DNA of 64,000 nt from Lutibacillus sp052034115 (lineage in GTDB: Bacteria; Actinomycetota; Actinomycetes; Actinomycetales; Dermatophilaceae). The position numbers and the translations under genes are program-made. Each line of letters opens with the position of its first letter. The first letter of the stretch is position 1. Shown piece by piece: positions 44,550-52,773 of this stretch. The DNA is taken from NCBI GenBank assembly GCA_052034115.1, contig JBPOIZ010000061.1, positions 1 to 64,000 on the forward strand, written 5' to 3'. The notes under the pieces were generated by a model. That model was given only the letters and a program-made list of their open reading frames with translations, made no database searches and was not told the DNA's origin.

Positions 44550-44579
44550 TTGTCTGCCTCGCGCGCAGGCAGATAGCGT
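44550..44579 (+). promoter_or_regulatory. Promoter of the microcompartment operon with operator dyad in its spacer
   Basis: -35 TTGTCT (44550-44555), 18 bp spacer, -10 TAGCGT (44574-44579), start near 44586 and a 45-base leader. The dyad TCTGCCT-N7-AGGCAGA (44553-44573) fills the spacer, the position used by MerR-type activators and many repressors. The regulator is not coded next to it. Confidence 0.6.
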
Positions 44580-44630
44580 CGTCGGGTGTCGGCGGATGCC
44601 GGTGAAGAGGGGCTCAACGAGGAGGCTTCG

Positions 44631-44921
44631 ATGCTCATCGCCCGCGTGCGGGGCTCAGCGGTGTCGACGGTGAAGGATCCGAGCCTGACCGGGTTCAAGC
44701 TCCTCCTCGTCCAGGAGACCGACGAGTCCGGGACGGCCCGCGGGGACATCTTCGTCGCGGTCGACGGTGTCGGTGCGGGCACCGGCGAGCTCGTCCTGGT
44801 GGCCACCGGCAGTGCCGCCCGGTATGGCGAGCGCACCCGTGACCAGGCCTCCGACGCCCTGGTTGTCGGCGTCCTCGACTCGATGGACGTCGACGGCTCG
44901 GTGACCTTCCGCAAGAGCTGA
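44631..44921 (+). CDS. eutN: EutN/CcmL-type pentameric microcompartment vertex protein
   Basis: Forms pentamers that close the corners of the polyhedral shell. 96 residues, the usual size. Family pattern: MLIARVRGSAVSTVKDPSL, then KLLLVQETD, FVAVDGVGAGTGELVLVATGSAAR and a closing VVGVLDSM. The ATG at 44631 follows AGGAGG (44619-44624); an in-frame GTG 45 bases upstream would add a non-family leader. First gene of the operon, 10 bases before eutA. Confidence 0.92.
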   Translation: MLIARVRGSAVSTVKDPSLTGFKLLLVQETDESGTARGDIFVAVDGVGAGTGELVLVATGSAARYGERTRDQASDALVVGVLDSMDVDGSVTFRKS

Positions 44922-44931
44922 CGACCATCCC

Positions 44932-46362
44932 ATGCCCGGCCCGAGTCGCGACGTCCTCTCCGTGGGGATCGACGTGGGGACCACGACCACACAGGTCGTG
45001 TTCTCCAAGTTGACCCTGCACGATGTCGCCCGGCCCGGCCAGGTGCCGCGGATCCAGGTCGACGAGAAGAACGTCCTGCACCGTTCCGAGGTGCACCAGA
45101 CGCCGCTGACCAGCCCGGACGAGGTCGACGCAGCGGCGTTGGCGCGGCTGGTGGCCGCGGAGTTCGCGCGCGCCGGTGTGGACCCCGACGCCATCGAGAC
45201 CGGGGCGGTCATCATCACCGGGGAGACCGCGCGCACCCGCAACGCGGACGCCATCCTGCACGCCCTGTCGGCCCGCTCGGGCGACTTCGTCGTCACGGTC
45301 GCCGGTCCGTCAGCGGAGTCGCAGATCGCCGGCCGCGGCTCGGGCGTGGCCCGCTGGTCCGCCGACCACTACGAGCAGGTCACCACCATCGATGTCGGTG
45401 GCGGCACGTCCAACGCGGCGGTGTTCTCCATGGGCACGCACGTCAGCTCCGCGGCGCTGGCGGTCGGCGGCCGTCAGGTCGAGCTCGACCGCAGCGGCCG
45501 GGTGCTGCGCATCGCGCCCCCCGGGCGATCCCTCATCGCCGAGCGCGGCCTGCAGATCGCCGAGGGCCAGGTGGCCACGCTGCCCGAGCTGCGCCGGTTC
45601 TGCGACGTCATGGCCGAGTTGCTGGCCGATCTGGCCACCGGCATACCGGTCACCTCCGGCCACGGTGTGGCCATCACCGCGCCGCTGACCGGCACCGAGC
45701 GTTCGACGTCGCTGTTCTTCACCGGCGGGGTCGGCTCGTGCTACTACGACCAGACCCCGGCCGGCAGCGTCGCCGAGGTGGCAGCGTATGGCGACGTGGG
45801 TCCGCTGCTGGCCGCGGCGATGCGCGCCAACGATCGGCTGCAGGCGCTGAAGGTGCGCACCCCGCCGGAGACGATCCGGGCGACCGTTCTCGGGGCCGCC
45901 GGTCAGACGGTCACCCTGAGCGGCTCGACCATCTGGGCCGACGGGTCCCTCCTGCCGCTGCGCAATGTGCCCGTCATCCGGCCCGCTCTGGAGGCCGCTG
46001 GGGGTGGGTTCCAGGAGCAGGTCCGCTCGGCACTGGGCCGCTGGGATCTCGACGAGCACGCCGTCGTCGCCATCGTCATCGAGCTGCCGACCGGGCTCGG
46101 GTATGCCGACATCACCGCTGTCGCCGCCGATGTCGTGGCCTATCACGATCGGGTCGGCACCGCCCAGCCGCTCGTCCTGGTCATGACCCAGGACTACGCG
46201 CAGGTCCTCGGCCAGACCATCCAAGCGGCCCGCCCCGGCCTACCGTTGCTCGTCATCGACCAGGTCGGCTTGGGCGAGGGCGACTACATCGACATTGGAC
46301 TGCCGATGCTGGACGGACGAGCCGTCCCGCTGTCGATCAAGACGTTGGTGTTCTATGACTGA
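44932..46362 (+). CDS. eutA: Ethanolamine ammonia-lyase reactivating factor EutA
   Basis: Hsp70/actin-like ATPase that swaps damaged cobalamin out of EutBC. 476 residues. ATP-binding elements: LSVGIDVGTTTTQVVF near the N-terminus and TTIDVGGGTSNAAVF in the middle; the IITGETARTRNADAI stretch is typical of EutA. Overlaps eutB by 8 bases. Confidence 0.93.
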   Translation: MPGPSRDVLSVGIDVGTTTTQVVFSKLTLHDVARPGQVPRIQVDEKNVLHRSEVHQTPLTSPDEVDAAALARLVAAEFARAGVDPDAIETGAVIITGETARTRNADAILHALSARSGDFVVTVAGPSAESQIAGRGSGVARWSADHYEQVTTIDVGGGTSNAAVFSMGTHVSSAALAVGGRQVELDRSGRVLRIAPPGRSLIAERGLQIAEGQVATLPELRRFCDVMAELLADLATGIPVTSGHGVAITAPLTGTERSTSLFFTGGVGSCYYDQTPAGSVAEVAAYGDVGPLLAAAMRANDRLQALKVRTPPETIRATVLGAAGQTVTLSGSTIWADGSLLPLRNVPVIRPALEAAGGGFQEQVRSALGRWDLDEHAVVAIVIELPTGLGYADITAVAADVVAYHDRVGTAQPLVLVMTQDYAQVLGQTIQAARPGLPLLVIDQVGLGEGDYIDIGLPMLDGRAVPLSIKTLVFYD

Positions 46363-47731
46363 CGGCATCCTGGCCACGCTACTTTTCGGCGAACGGTACG
46401 AGTTCCGCGACATCAAGGACCTCCTGGCCAAGGCCAACGAGGAGAAGTCCGGCGATCGGCTCGCCGGGATCGCGGCGCGCTCGGCGGCCGAGCGGATGGC
46501 CGCGAAGCACGTCCTGGCCGAGGTCACTCTGCAGACCCTGCGCGACAACCCCGCCGTGCCGTATGACCAGGACGAGGTCACCCGAGTCATCGACGACGCC
46601 GTCAACGAGGCGGTGTTCGGACAGATCAAGGGATGGACGGTCGGCGACTTCCGGGAGTGGATCCTTGCCGACACCACGACCGAGGACATGTTGCACCGGG
46701 TGTCCAACGGGCTGACCGCCGAGATGGTCGCCGCCGTCACCAAGATCATGTCGAACCTGGACCTCATGCTGGCGGCGAGCAAGATCCGCAACGTCAAGCA
46801 CTGCAACAACACCATCGGGCTGCGCGGCACCCTCGGGTCGCGGCTCCAGCCGAACCATCAGACCGACTCAGTCGAGGGCATCCGGGCGGCCATCTACGAG
46901 GGCCTGAGCTTCGGCTCCGGCGACAGCGTCATCGGCATCAACCCCTCGGACGACTCGCTGGGCAGCGTGGCGCGGTTGCTGGGGATGACTCACGAAGTCA
47001 TCACCCGGTGGGAGATCCCGACCCAGAACTGCGTGCTGGCCCACGTCTCGACCCAGATGGAGGCGATGCGACACGGTGCGCCGCTCGGCCTGGTCTTCCA
47101 GTCGTTGTCCGGTTCGCAAAAGGGTTGCGAGTCGTTCGGGATCGACGTCGGCATGCTCGACGAAGCCCACGCGCTGGCCAAGCGGTATGCCGTGGCCACC
47201 GGCCCGAACTTCATGTACTTCGAGACCGGGCAAGGCGCCGAGCTGTCGGCGGACGCCCATCACGGTGCCGACCAAGTCGTCATGGAGGCCAGGTGCTACG
47301 GGCTGGCCAAGCGCTACGACCCGTTCCAGGTCAACACCGTCGTCGGTTTCATCGGCCCCGAGTATCTCTACGACTCCACCCAGATCGCTCGAGCCGGTCT
47401 CGAGGACCACTTCATGGGCAAGCTCACCGGGCTGTCGATGGGCTGCGATGTCTGTTACACCAACCACGCGCGTTCGACGCAGAACGAGAACGAGAACCTC
47501 GCTGTGCTCCTCGCCGCCGCCGGTGTCAACTTCATCATGGGCATCCCGATGGGCGACGACTCGATGCTGAGCTACCAGACGACGAGCTTTCACGACGCGC
47601 CGAGCCTTCGTCAGTTGCTCGGGCTGCGGCCACTGCCCGAGTTCGAGGCGTGGATGGAAGACCTCGGGCTCCTCCGTGGCGGTCGCCTGACCGCTGCGGC
47701 CGGCGACGCGTCGTTCTTCCTGGGGCGGTGA
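46355..47731 (+). CDS. eutB: Ethanolamine ammonia-lyase large subunit EutB
   Basis: Catalytic TIM barrel that, with adenosylcobalamin bound between it and EutC, converts ethanolamine to acetaldehyde and ammonia. 458 residues, matching family length. Diagnostic segments: KHCNNTIGLRGTLGSRLQPN, SFGSGDSVIGINPSDDS, FIGPEYLYDSTQIARAGLED and CDVCYTNHARSTQNENEN. The longer frame upstream lies in eutA. Confidence 0.97.
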   Translation: MTDGILATLLFGERYEFRDIKDLLAKANEEKSGDRLAGIAARSAAERMAAKHVLAEVTLQTLRDNPAVPYDQDEVTRVIDDAVNEAVFGQIKGWTVGDFREWILADTTTEDMLHRVSNGLTAEMVAAVTKIMSNLDLMLAASKIRNVKHCNNTIGLRGTLGSRLQPNHQTDSVEGIRAAIYEGLSFGSGDSVIGINPSDDSLGSVARLLGMTHEVITRWEIPTQNCVLAHVSTQMEAMRHGAPLGLVFQSLSGSQKGCESFGIDVGMLDEAHALAKRYAVATGPNFMYFETGQGAELSADAHHGADQVVMEARCYGLAKRYDPFQVNTVVGFIGPEYLYDSTQIARAGLEDHFMGKLTGLSMGCDVCYTNHARSTQNENENLAVLLAAAGVNFIMGIPMGDDSMLSYQTTSFHDAPSLRQLLGLRPLPEFEAWMEDLGLLRGGRLTAAAGDASFFLGR

Positions 47732-47735
47732 GCAG

Positions 47736-48647
47736 ATGACCGACACCCCGGATGTCCAGGCGATCGTCGCCGAGATCCTCGCCGAGCTGGGCTCCCGGCG
47801 CGGCCCAGCGCCCACCCCGGCGCCCCCGCCGACGCCCACGCCGGGTCGCGCCGTGGGGCCGACGCCGGCGATCGAGCTGCCGGACCCGACCCTTGCCCGG
47901 CATACCGTGGGGGTCGCCGAGCCGAGCAACCCGACCGGACTGGCCAACTTGGCCGCGTCGACCGGAGCCCGCCTCGCTGTCGGGCGCGCCGGCCCGCGGC
48001 CGCGCACCGCGACGATGCTGCTCTTCCACGCTGACCACGCGGTCACCCAGGACGCCATCTTCGGCGACGTGCCGCAGGGGTTGCTCGATGAGCTCGGGAT
48101 GTTCCAGGTGCAGACCCGGGTGAGCAGCAGCGACGAGTTCCTCCTGCGTCCGGACCTCGGCCGGGCGCTGTCCGACGAGGCGAAGGCCACCATCGAGCAG
48201 CGTTGCCAGAAGCAGCCGACGGTGCAGATCGTCGTCGGTGACGGGTTGTCTGCGGCCGCCGTAACGAACAACCTCGGGAGGATCTACCCCGTGCTCCACA
48301 GCGGCTTCACCGCCGCCGGTATGACGGTGGGGACGCCGTTCTTCGTGCGCTTCTGCAGGGTCGGCATCATCAACGACATCAACGCCATCGTCGGCGCCGA
48401 CGCCGTCGTGCTGCTCATCGGCGAACGTCCCGGCCTCGGGGTCGCCGACGCACTGAGTGTCTACTCCGGCTGGCGCCCCGGCCCGGGCAAGACCGACGCA
48501 CACCGCGACGTCGTGTGCATGATCACCGAGAACGGCGGCACCAACCCCATGGAGGCCGGCGCGTTCGTCGTCGAGCACATCCGCACCGTCGTCGCTCACC
48601 AGGCCAGCGGGATCGACCTGCGGCTGGCCCTGGCGGGTGGTCGCTGA
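47736..48647 (+). CDS. eutC: Ethanolamine ammonia-lyase small subunit EutC with N-terminal targeting-like helix
   Basis: 303 residues. The C-terminal cobalamin-binding part has LLFHADHAVTQDAIFGDVP, FFVRFCRVGIINDINAIVGADAVVLLIGERPGL and ENGGTNPMEAG. Residues 5-19 (PDVQAIVAEILAELG) form an amphipathic helix followed by a Pro-rich linker to about residue 45, the layout of an encapsulation peptide that docks cargo to the shell. The stop overlaps eutL by one base. Confidence 0.95.
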   Translation: MTDTPDVQAIVAEILAELGSRRGPAPTPAPPPTPTPGRAVGPTPAIELPDPTLARHTVGVAEPSNPTGLANLAASTGARLAVGRAGPRPRTATMLLFHADHAVTQDAIFGDVPQGLLDELGMFQVQTRVSSSDEFLLRPDLGRALSDEAKATIEQRCQKQPTVQIVVGDGLSAAAVTNNLGRIYPVLHSGFTAAGMTVGTPFFVRFCRVGIINDINAIVGADAVVLLIGERPGLGVADALSVYSGWRPGPGKTDAHRDVVCMITENGGTNPMEAGAFVVEHIRTVVAHQASGIDLRLALAGGR

Positions 48648-49303
48648 TGGCCGTCCTCGACCCCATCCGGGCGACCATTCTCGCGACCCGGATCATTCCT
48701 CAGGTCGATCGAGGCCTGGCCAGCCGGTTCGAGCTGCGCGAGGATCAGCGCTCCATCGCGGTCATCACCGCCGACATCGACGACGTCCTGTACACCTCGC
48801 TCGACGAGGCGACCAAGAAGGCCGACGTCGAGGTCGTCTACGCGCACAGCTTCTATGCGGGGTCGGCCCACGCCAGCGGTCCGCTCTCCGGTGAGATCAT
48901 TGGCATCCTCGCGGCACCGGACCCGGAGGAGGCCCGCGCCGGCCTGGCCGCGTGTGTCGACTACGCCACGACGAAGGCCTGGTTCGAGTCGGCCAACGAC
49001 GACGGCACCCATGCCTTCTTCGCCCACCCGATCGCCCGCACCGGGTCGTTCCTCAGCAAAGAGGCCGGGGTCCCGCTGGGCACCGCGCTCGGCTATGTCA
49101 TCGCCCCGCCGCTGGAGGCGACCGTCGCGCTCGACGCCGCCCTGAAGGCCACCGACGTCGAGCTCGCCGTCTGGTTCGCCCCGCCGTCCGAGACCAACTT
49201 CTCCGGCGGCTACCTCGTCGGCGACCAAAGCGCCGTCGTCGAGGCCACCCACGTCTTCCGGGACACCGTCCTGGCCATTGCCGCCGCACCGAGGGAGGTC
49301 TGA
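48647..49303 (+). CDS. eutL: EutL trimeric shell protein
   Basis: Tandem-BMC (pseudohexameric) shell protein with a gated pore. 218 residues, usual for EutL. Signature stretches: SIAVITADIDDVLYTSLDEA, VVYAHSFYAGSAHASGPLSG, FAHPIARTGSFLSKEAG and APPSETNFSGGYLVGDQSA. Coupled to eutC and 2 bases before the dehydrogenase gene. Confidence 0.94.
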   Translation: MAVLDPIRATILATRIIPQVDRGLASRFELREDQRSIAVITADIDDVLYTSLDEATKKADVEVVYAHSFYAGSAHASGPLSGEIIGILAAPDPEEARAGLAACVDYATTKAWFESANDDGTHAFFAHPIARTGSFLSKEAGVPLGTALGYVIAPPLEATVALDAALKATDVELAVWFAPPSETNFSGGYLVGDQSAVVEATHVFRDTVLAIAAAPREV

Positions 49304-49305
49304 CC

Positions 49306-50832
49306 ATGGCCGACACGCTCGATGCCGACCTGCGCTCGATCCAAGAGGCCCGCGACCTGGCCCTGGCGGCCAAGGCCGCCCAGAAGCAGTTCGCCAGCGC
49401 CAGCCAGGCCGATGTCGACCGGATCTGTCTGGCCATGGTCGAGGCGATCATGCGTGAGGCACCGCGGTTGGCTCAGCTCGCCCACGACGAGACCGGGTAT
49501 GGCGTCGTGGCCCACAAACAGCTGAAGATCGAGTTCGCGGCACGCGGGGTGTGGGATTCGATCAAGGACACCCCCACCGTCGGGGTGATCCGCCGTGACG
49601 AGGCCCGACGGATCATCGAGATCGGGTGGCCGGTCGGGGTCGTCGTCGGGCTGACGCCCTCGACCAACCCGAACTCGACGGCGATCTTCAAGACGCTCAT
49701 CGCGGTCAAGGCCCGCAACGCCATCATCACGGCGCCGCACCCCTCGGCTGTCGCCTGCACGTCCGAGGCGGTGCGCGTCATGGCCGAGGCAGGGGAGCGG
49801 GCCGGCATGCCCAAGGGGCTGGTCTCCTGCATGACACAGGTCAGCCTGGCCGGGTCCCAGGAGCTCATGCGGCACCACGCGACCTCGCTCATTCTGGCCA
49901 CCGGTGGCACGCCGATGGTTCGGGCGGCCCACTCGACCGGTAAGCCGGCGCTCGGGGTCGGTCCGGGCAACGTGCCGGTGTATGTCGACCGGTCGGCCGA
50001 CATTCCGGCTGCTGCTCACGCCATCGTCAACAGCAAGGCCTTCGACTGCTCGGTCATCTGTGCGACGGAGCAGTCGGTCGTCGCCGACCGCCCGATCGCC
50101 GAGCAGCTGCGCGCCGAGATGGTGGCCCAGGGCGCCTACTGGGTGCCGCCACAGGACAAGGCAGCGCTGGCCCGCATCCTGTTCACCCCCTCCGGGGGGA
50201 TGGACGCGGCCTCGGTGGGTCGCACGCCCCAGGCGCTGGCTGCCAAGGCAGGCATCACCGTGCCGCCGCAGGCCCGCATCCTCGTCGTCGATCTCGACCG
50301 AGTCGGTCGCGATGAGCCGTTGTCGGGCGAGAAACTCACGACGGTGCTCGGCTTCTATGTGGCCGACGGTTGGCGGGCCGGCTGCGAACGTAGCCTGGAA
50401 CTGCTCAAATACGGCGGTGACGGCCACTCGCTCGTCATCCACTCCCGCGATGAAGAGGTCATCCTCGCCTTCGGTCTGGAGAAGCCCGCCTTCCGCATCC
50501 TGGTCAACACCTGGGGGACGCTGGGGGCGATCGGTGCGACCACCGGCGTCATGCCCTCGCTCACCCTCGGCCCGGGTGGGGTCGGCGGCGCCGTCGTCTC
50601 CGACAACATCACCGTCACCCACCTGCTGAACATCAAGCGGGTCGCCTACCCGCTGCGCGAACCACCCGCCGTCGCCTTGACGTTGGCTCCTGATGTCCGC
50701 CGGTCCGCCGGCATGGGGGCAGCACCCGCACCGGCCGTCGCTGGCCGGGCTGGCGAGGGGAGCGCACCCACCGACGAGCAGATCGAGCGGATCGTCGCCC
50801 GAGTGCTCGCCCAGCTGAGCAGCACGACCTGA
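49306..50832 (+). CDS. eutE: Acetylating acetaldehyde dehydrogenase (EutE role, AdhE-type) with C-terminal targeting-like helix
   Basis: Oxidises acetaldehyde to acetyl-CoA with NAD and CoA inside the shell. 508 residues. The active-site region DCSVICATEQSVV resembles the ALDH half of AdhE (ICASEQS), putting the catalytic Cys near residue 252, rather than the NLPC type of enteric EutE. The N-terminus starts directly in the enzyme fold. Instead, the C-terminus has an Ala/Gly-rich linker and the helix DEQIERIVARVLAQL, an encapsulation-peptide layout. 65 bases before the next gene. Confidence 0.9.
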   Translation: MADTLDADLRSIQEARDLALAAKAAQKQFASASQADVDRICLAMVEAIMREAPRLAQLAHDETGYGVVAHKQLKIEFAARGVWDSIKDTPTVGVIRRDEARRIIEIGWPVGVVVGLTPSTNPNSTAIFKTLIAVKARNAIITAPHPSAVACTSEAVRVMAEAGERAGMPKGLVSCMTQVSLAGSQELMRHHATSLILATGGTPMVRAAHSTGKPALGVGPGNVPVYVDRSADIPAAAHAIVNSKAFDCSVICATEQSVVADRPIAEQLRAEMVAQGAYWVPPQDKAALARILFTPSGGMDAASVGRTPQALAAKAGITVPPQARILVVDLDRVGRDEPLSGEKLTTVLGFYVADGWRAGCERSLELLKYGGDGHSLVIHSRDEEVILAFGLEKPAFRILVNTWGTLGAIGATTGVMPSLTLGPGGVGGAVVSDNITVTHLLNIKRVAYPLREPPAVALTLAPDVRRSAGMGAAPAPAVAGRAGEGSAPTDEQIERIVARVLAQLSSTT

Positions 50833-50839
50833 CCGACGA

Positions 50840-50857
50840 ACCCGCCACCCGGCGGGT
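50840..50857 (+). other. Intercistronic hairpin between dehydrogenase and hexameric shell gene
   Basis: ACCCGCC-ACCC-GGCGGGT, a perfect 7-bp stem in the largest gap of the operon. It could attenuate, or mark an RNA processing site that sets higher shell-protein output. Confidence 0.5.
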
Positions 50858-50897
50858 CTGACCGACCGATGCACGACACCAACGAAAGGAACCACCA

Positions 50898-51200
50898 GTG
50901 GCGAACCCACAGTTCATCGCCCTCGGGATGATCGAGACCCGGGGTCTCGTCGGCGCCATCGAGGCCGCCGACGCGATGGTCAAGGCGGCCAACGTCACCC
51001 TGATCGGCAAGGAGCAGATCGGCGGCGGCTACGTCACCGTCATGGTCCGCGGTGATGTCGGCGCGGTGAAGGCGGCAACGGATGCCGGTGCGGCGGCGGC
51101 GCAGCGCGTCGGCGACCTCGTCAGCGTGCACGTCATCCCGCGGCCGCACACCGACGTCGAGTCGATCCTGCCCTCGACCGGGGTGACGACGGCCAAGTGA
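50898..51200 (+). CDS. eutM: BMC-H hexameric shell protein (EutM/PduA-type)
   Basis: Major facet tile of the shell. 100 residues, one BMC domain: ALGMIETRGLVGAIEAADAM, the pore-loop region KEQIGGGYVTVMVRGDVGAV and VHVIPRPHTDVESILP, nearly canonical. GTG start with AAAGGA upstream. Confidence 0.96.
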   Translation: MANPQFIALGMIETRGLVGAIEAADAMVKAANVTLIGKEQIGGGYVTVMVRGDVGAVKAATDAGAAAAQRVGDLVSVHVIPRPHTDVESILPSTGVTTAK

Positions 51201-51234
51201 CCCGCGCGCCACGTCGGCACCTTCGGGGGTCGTC

Positions 51235-51822
51235 GTGAGCACGGGGCCGGCCCGGCGCACGTTCACGTCCGAGGACGTGCGGCGTGTCGCCGCATCGGGT
51301 GCGACCACGCTCGTCGTCGGCGCACACGACCGGCTCACCCCACTGGCCCGCGACCTCGCCCGCGACTGCGGGGTCACCGTTGTCGTCGAAGAAGCGACGG
51401 CGGGTTGGTCCGCATCGGCTGGTCCACCGACCGGCTGGCTCAGCGGACCACCGGTGCGATCGAGCGCGCCTCGGCTCACCCATGTGGCGGCCGTTGCGAC
51501 GCTGCCGTTGCAGCCCTTCCCCGCCGATCTCGGCCGTCCGGAGATGGACGTCCGGCTCCGCGACGTCGTCACCGGGGCCGACGGGGTGCCGATGGCCGCT
51601 GGGGTGCTCAGCCTGCGCGAGGGCTCGTTCCCGTGGCACCTGGACTACGACGAGATCGAGTACGTCATCGAGGGCGAGTTGCACATCACCTGCAACGGGC
51701 AGCTGGTCGTTGGCAAGCCCGGCGACGTCATCGCCGTGCCCCAGGGCAGCTCGATCACCTTCGGCACGCCGTCGTGGGCCAAGTTCCTCTACGTCACCTA
51801 CCCGGCCGACTGGAACGGGTGA
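51235..51822 (+). CDS. eutQ: EutQ-type cupin protein
   Basis: 195 residues. A short N-terminal module (FTSEDVRRVAASGATTLVV, DRLTPLARDLARDCGVTV) is followed by a linker and a C-terminal cupin (about 105-190) with SLREGSFPWHLDYDEIEYV and GDVIAVPQGSSITFG. Salmonella EutQ is reported to have acetate kinase activity. The N-terminal module recurs in the last gene of this operon. Confidence 0.9.
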   Translation: MSTGPARRTFTSEDVRRVAASGATTLVVGAHDRLTPLARDLARDCGVTVVVEEATAGWSASAGPPTGWLSGPPVRSSAPRLTHVAAVATLPLQPFPADLGRPEMDVRLRDVVTGADGVPMAAGVLSLREGSFPWHLDYDEIEYVIEGELHITCNGQLVVGKPGDVIAVPQGSSITFGTPSWAKFLYVTYPADWNG

Positions 51823-51829
51823 GCATGCG

Positions 51830-52738
51830 ATGACGACGACGATGCGCGCCCGGCCGACGCACCAGCAGCTCGACACCACGATGGCCGAGGTGGTCCTGGC
51901 TCTCGCCGGGCGGGCCGCGCTGCCGGAGCGCGTCGACCAGGTCAAGGTCGGCGTCGACCTGGGCACGGCATACACCGTCGTGGTCGTGCTCGACCCGGAC
52001 GACCGGCCGCTGGCCGCCGCCAGCGCGCGGGCCGACGTCGTGCGGGACGGGGTGGTGACCGATTTCGTCGGCGCCGTCGACCTCGTCCGCCGGCTCAAGG
52101 CGCAGGTGGAGGACCAGCTCGGAGCCACGGTCATGGCCGCCCACGGCGCCTACCCACCAGGAGTTCCGCTCAGCGACGTGCGGGCGGTGCGCCACGTCCT
52201 GGAGGCCGCGGACCTGGAGTGCACCGGCCTGGTCGACGAACCGAGCGCGGCCAACGCGGTGCTCCGGCTCGACGACGGAGTGGTCGTCGACGTCGGGGGC
52301 GGGACCACCGGGATCGCGGTGGTGCGCGACGGCGAGGTCGTCCACACCGCCGACGAGCCGACGGGCGGCACCCACTTCACCCTGGTCATCGCCGGCGCCC
52401 TCGGGGTTTCCTTCGACGAGGCCGAGCTGCTCAAGGTCGACCGGGCCGAGCAGGCCAGGCTGCTGCCGTTGGTGCGCCCGGTCATGGAGAAGGTCGCGAG
52501 CATCGTGGTGGCCAACACGCGTGGCTACCCGGTGCCGCAGGTCCACCTGGTCGGCGGGCCCGTCGCCTTCCCGGGTTTCGCCGAGGTCCTGGCCGAGGCC
52601 AGCGGCCTGCCGGCGGTCGTCCCGGTCCATCCGCTCTACGTCACCCCGCTGGGCATCGCGCGCAGCGCCCCGTTGCGCTCGACCACTGCGCCCAGCGCCC
52701 CGCCGCGCTCGACCGGCAGCGGCACCGCCATACCCTGA
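51830..52738 (+). CDS. eutJ: EutJ, Hsp70-like chaperone of the microcompartment
   Basis: 302 residues. Actin/Hsp70 ATPase elements VKVGVDLGTAYTVVVVLD, GLVDEPSAANAVL, VVVDVGGGTTGIAVV and QVHLVGGPVAFPG. Family role is presumed in assembly or enzyme maintenance. A Ser/Pro-rich tail follows residue 280. Start ATG 7 bases after eutQ. Confidence 0.9.
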   Translation: MTTTMRARPTHQQLDTTMAEVVLALAGRAALPERVDQVKVGVDLGTAYTVVVVLDPDDRPLAAASARADVVRDGVVTDFVGAVDLVRRLKAQVEDQLGATVMAAHGAYPPGVPLSDVRAVRHVLEAADLECTGLVDEPSAANAVLRLDDGVVVDVGGGTTGIAVVRDGEVVHTADEPTGGTHFTLVIAGALGVSFDEAELLKVDRAEQARLLPLVRPVMEKVASIVVANTRGYPVPQVHLVGGPVAFPGFAEVLAEASGLPAVVPVHPLYVTPLGIARSAPLRSTTAPSAPPRSTGSGTAIP

Positions 52739-52773
52739 CCCCACCCACCCGACCCCAAGGAGACCCGACGACG

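Noticed and set aside
44521..44630. Cobalamin riboswitch or EutV-type antiterminator site before the eut operon
   Set aside because: The leader is only about 45 bases, with no B12-box-like sequence and no paired antiterminator hairpins.
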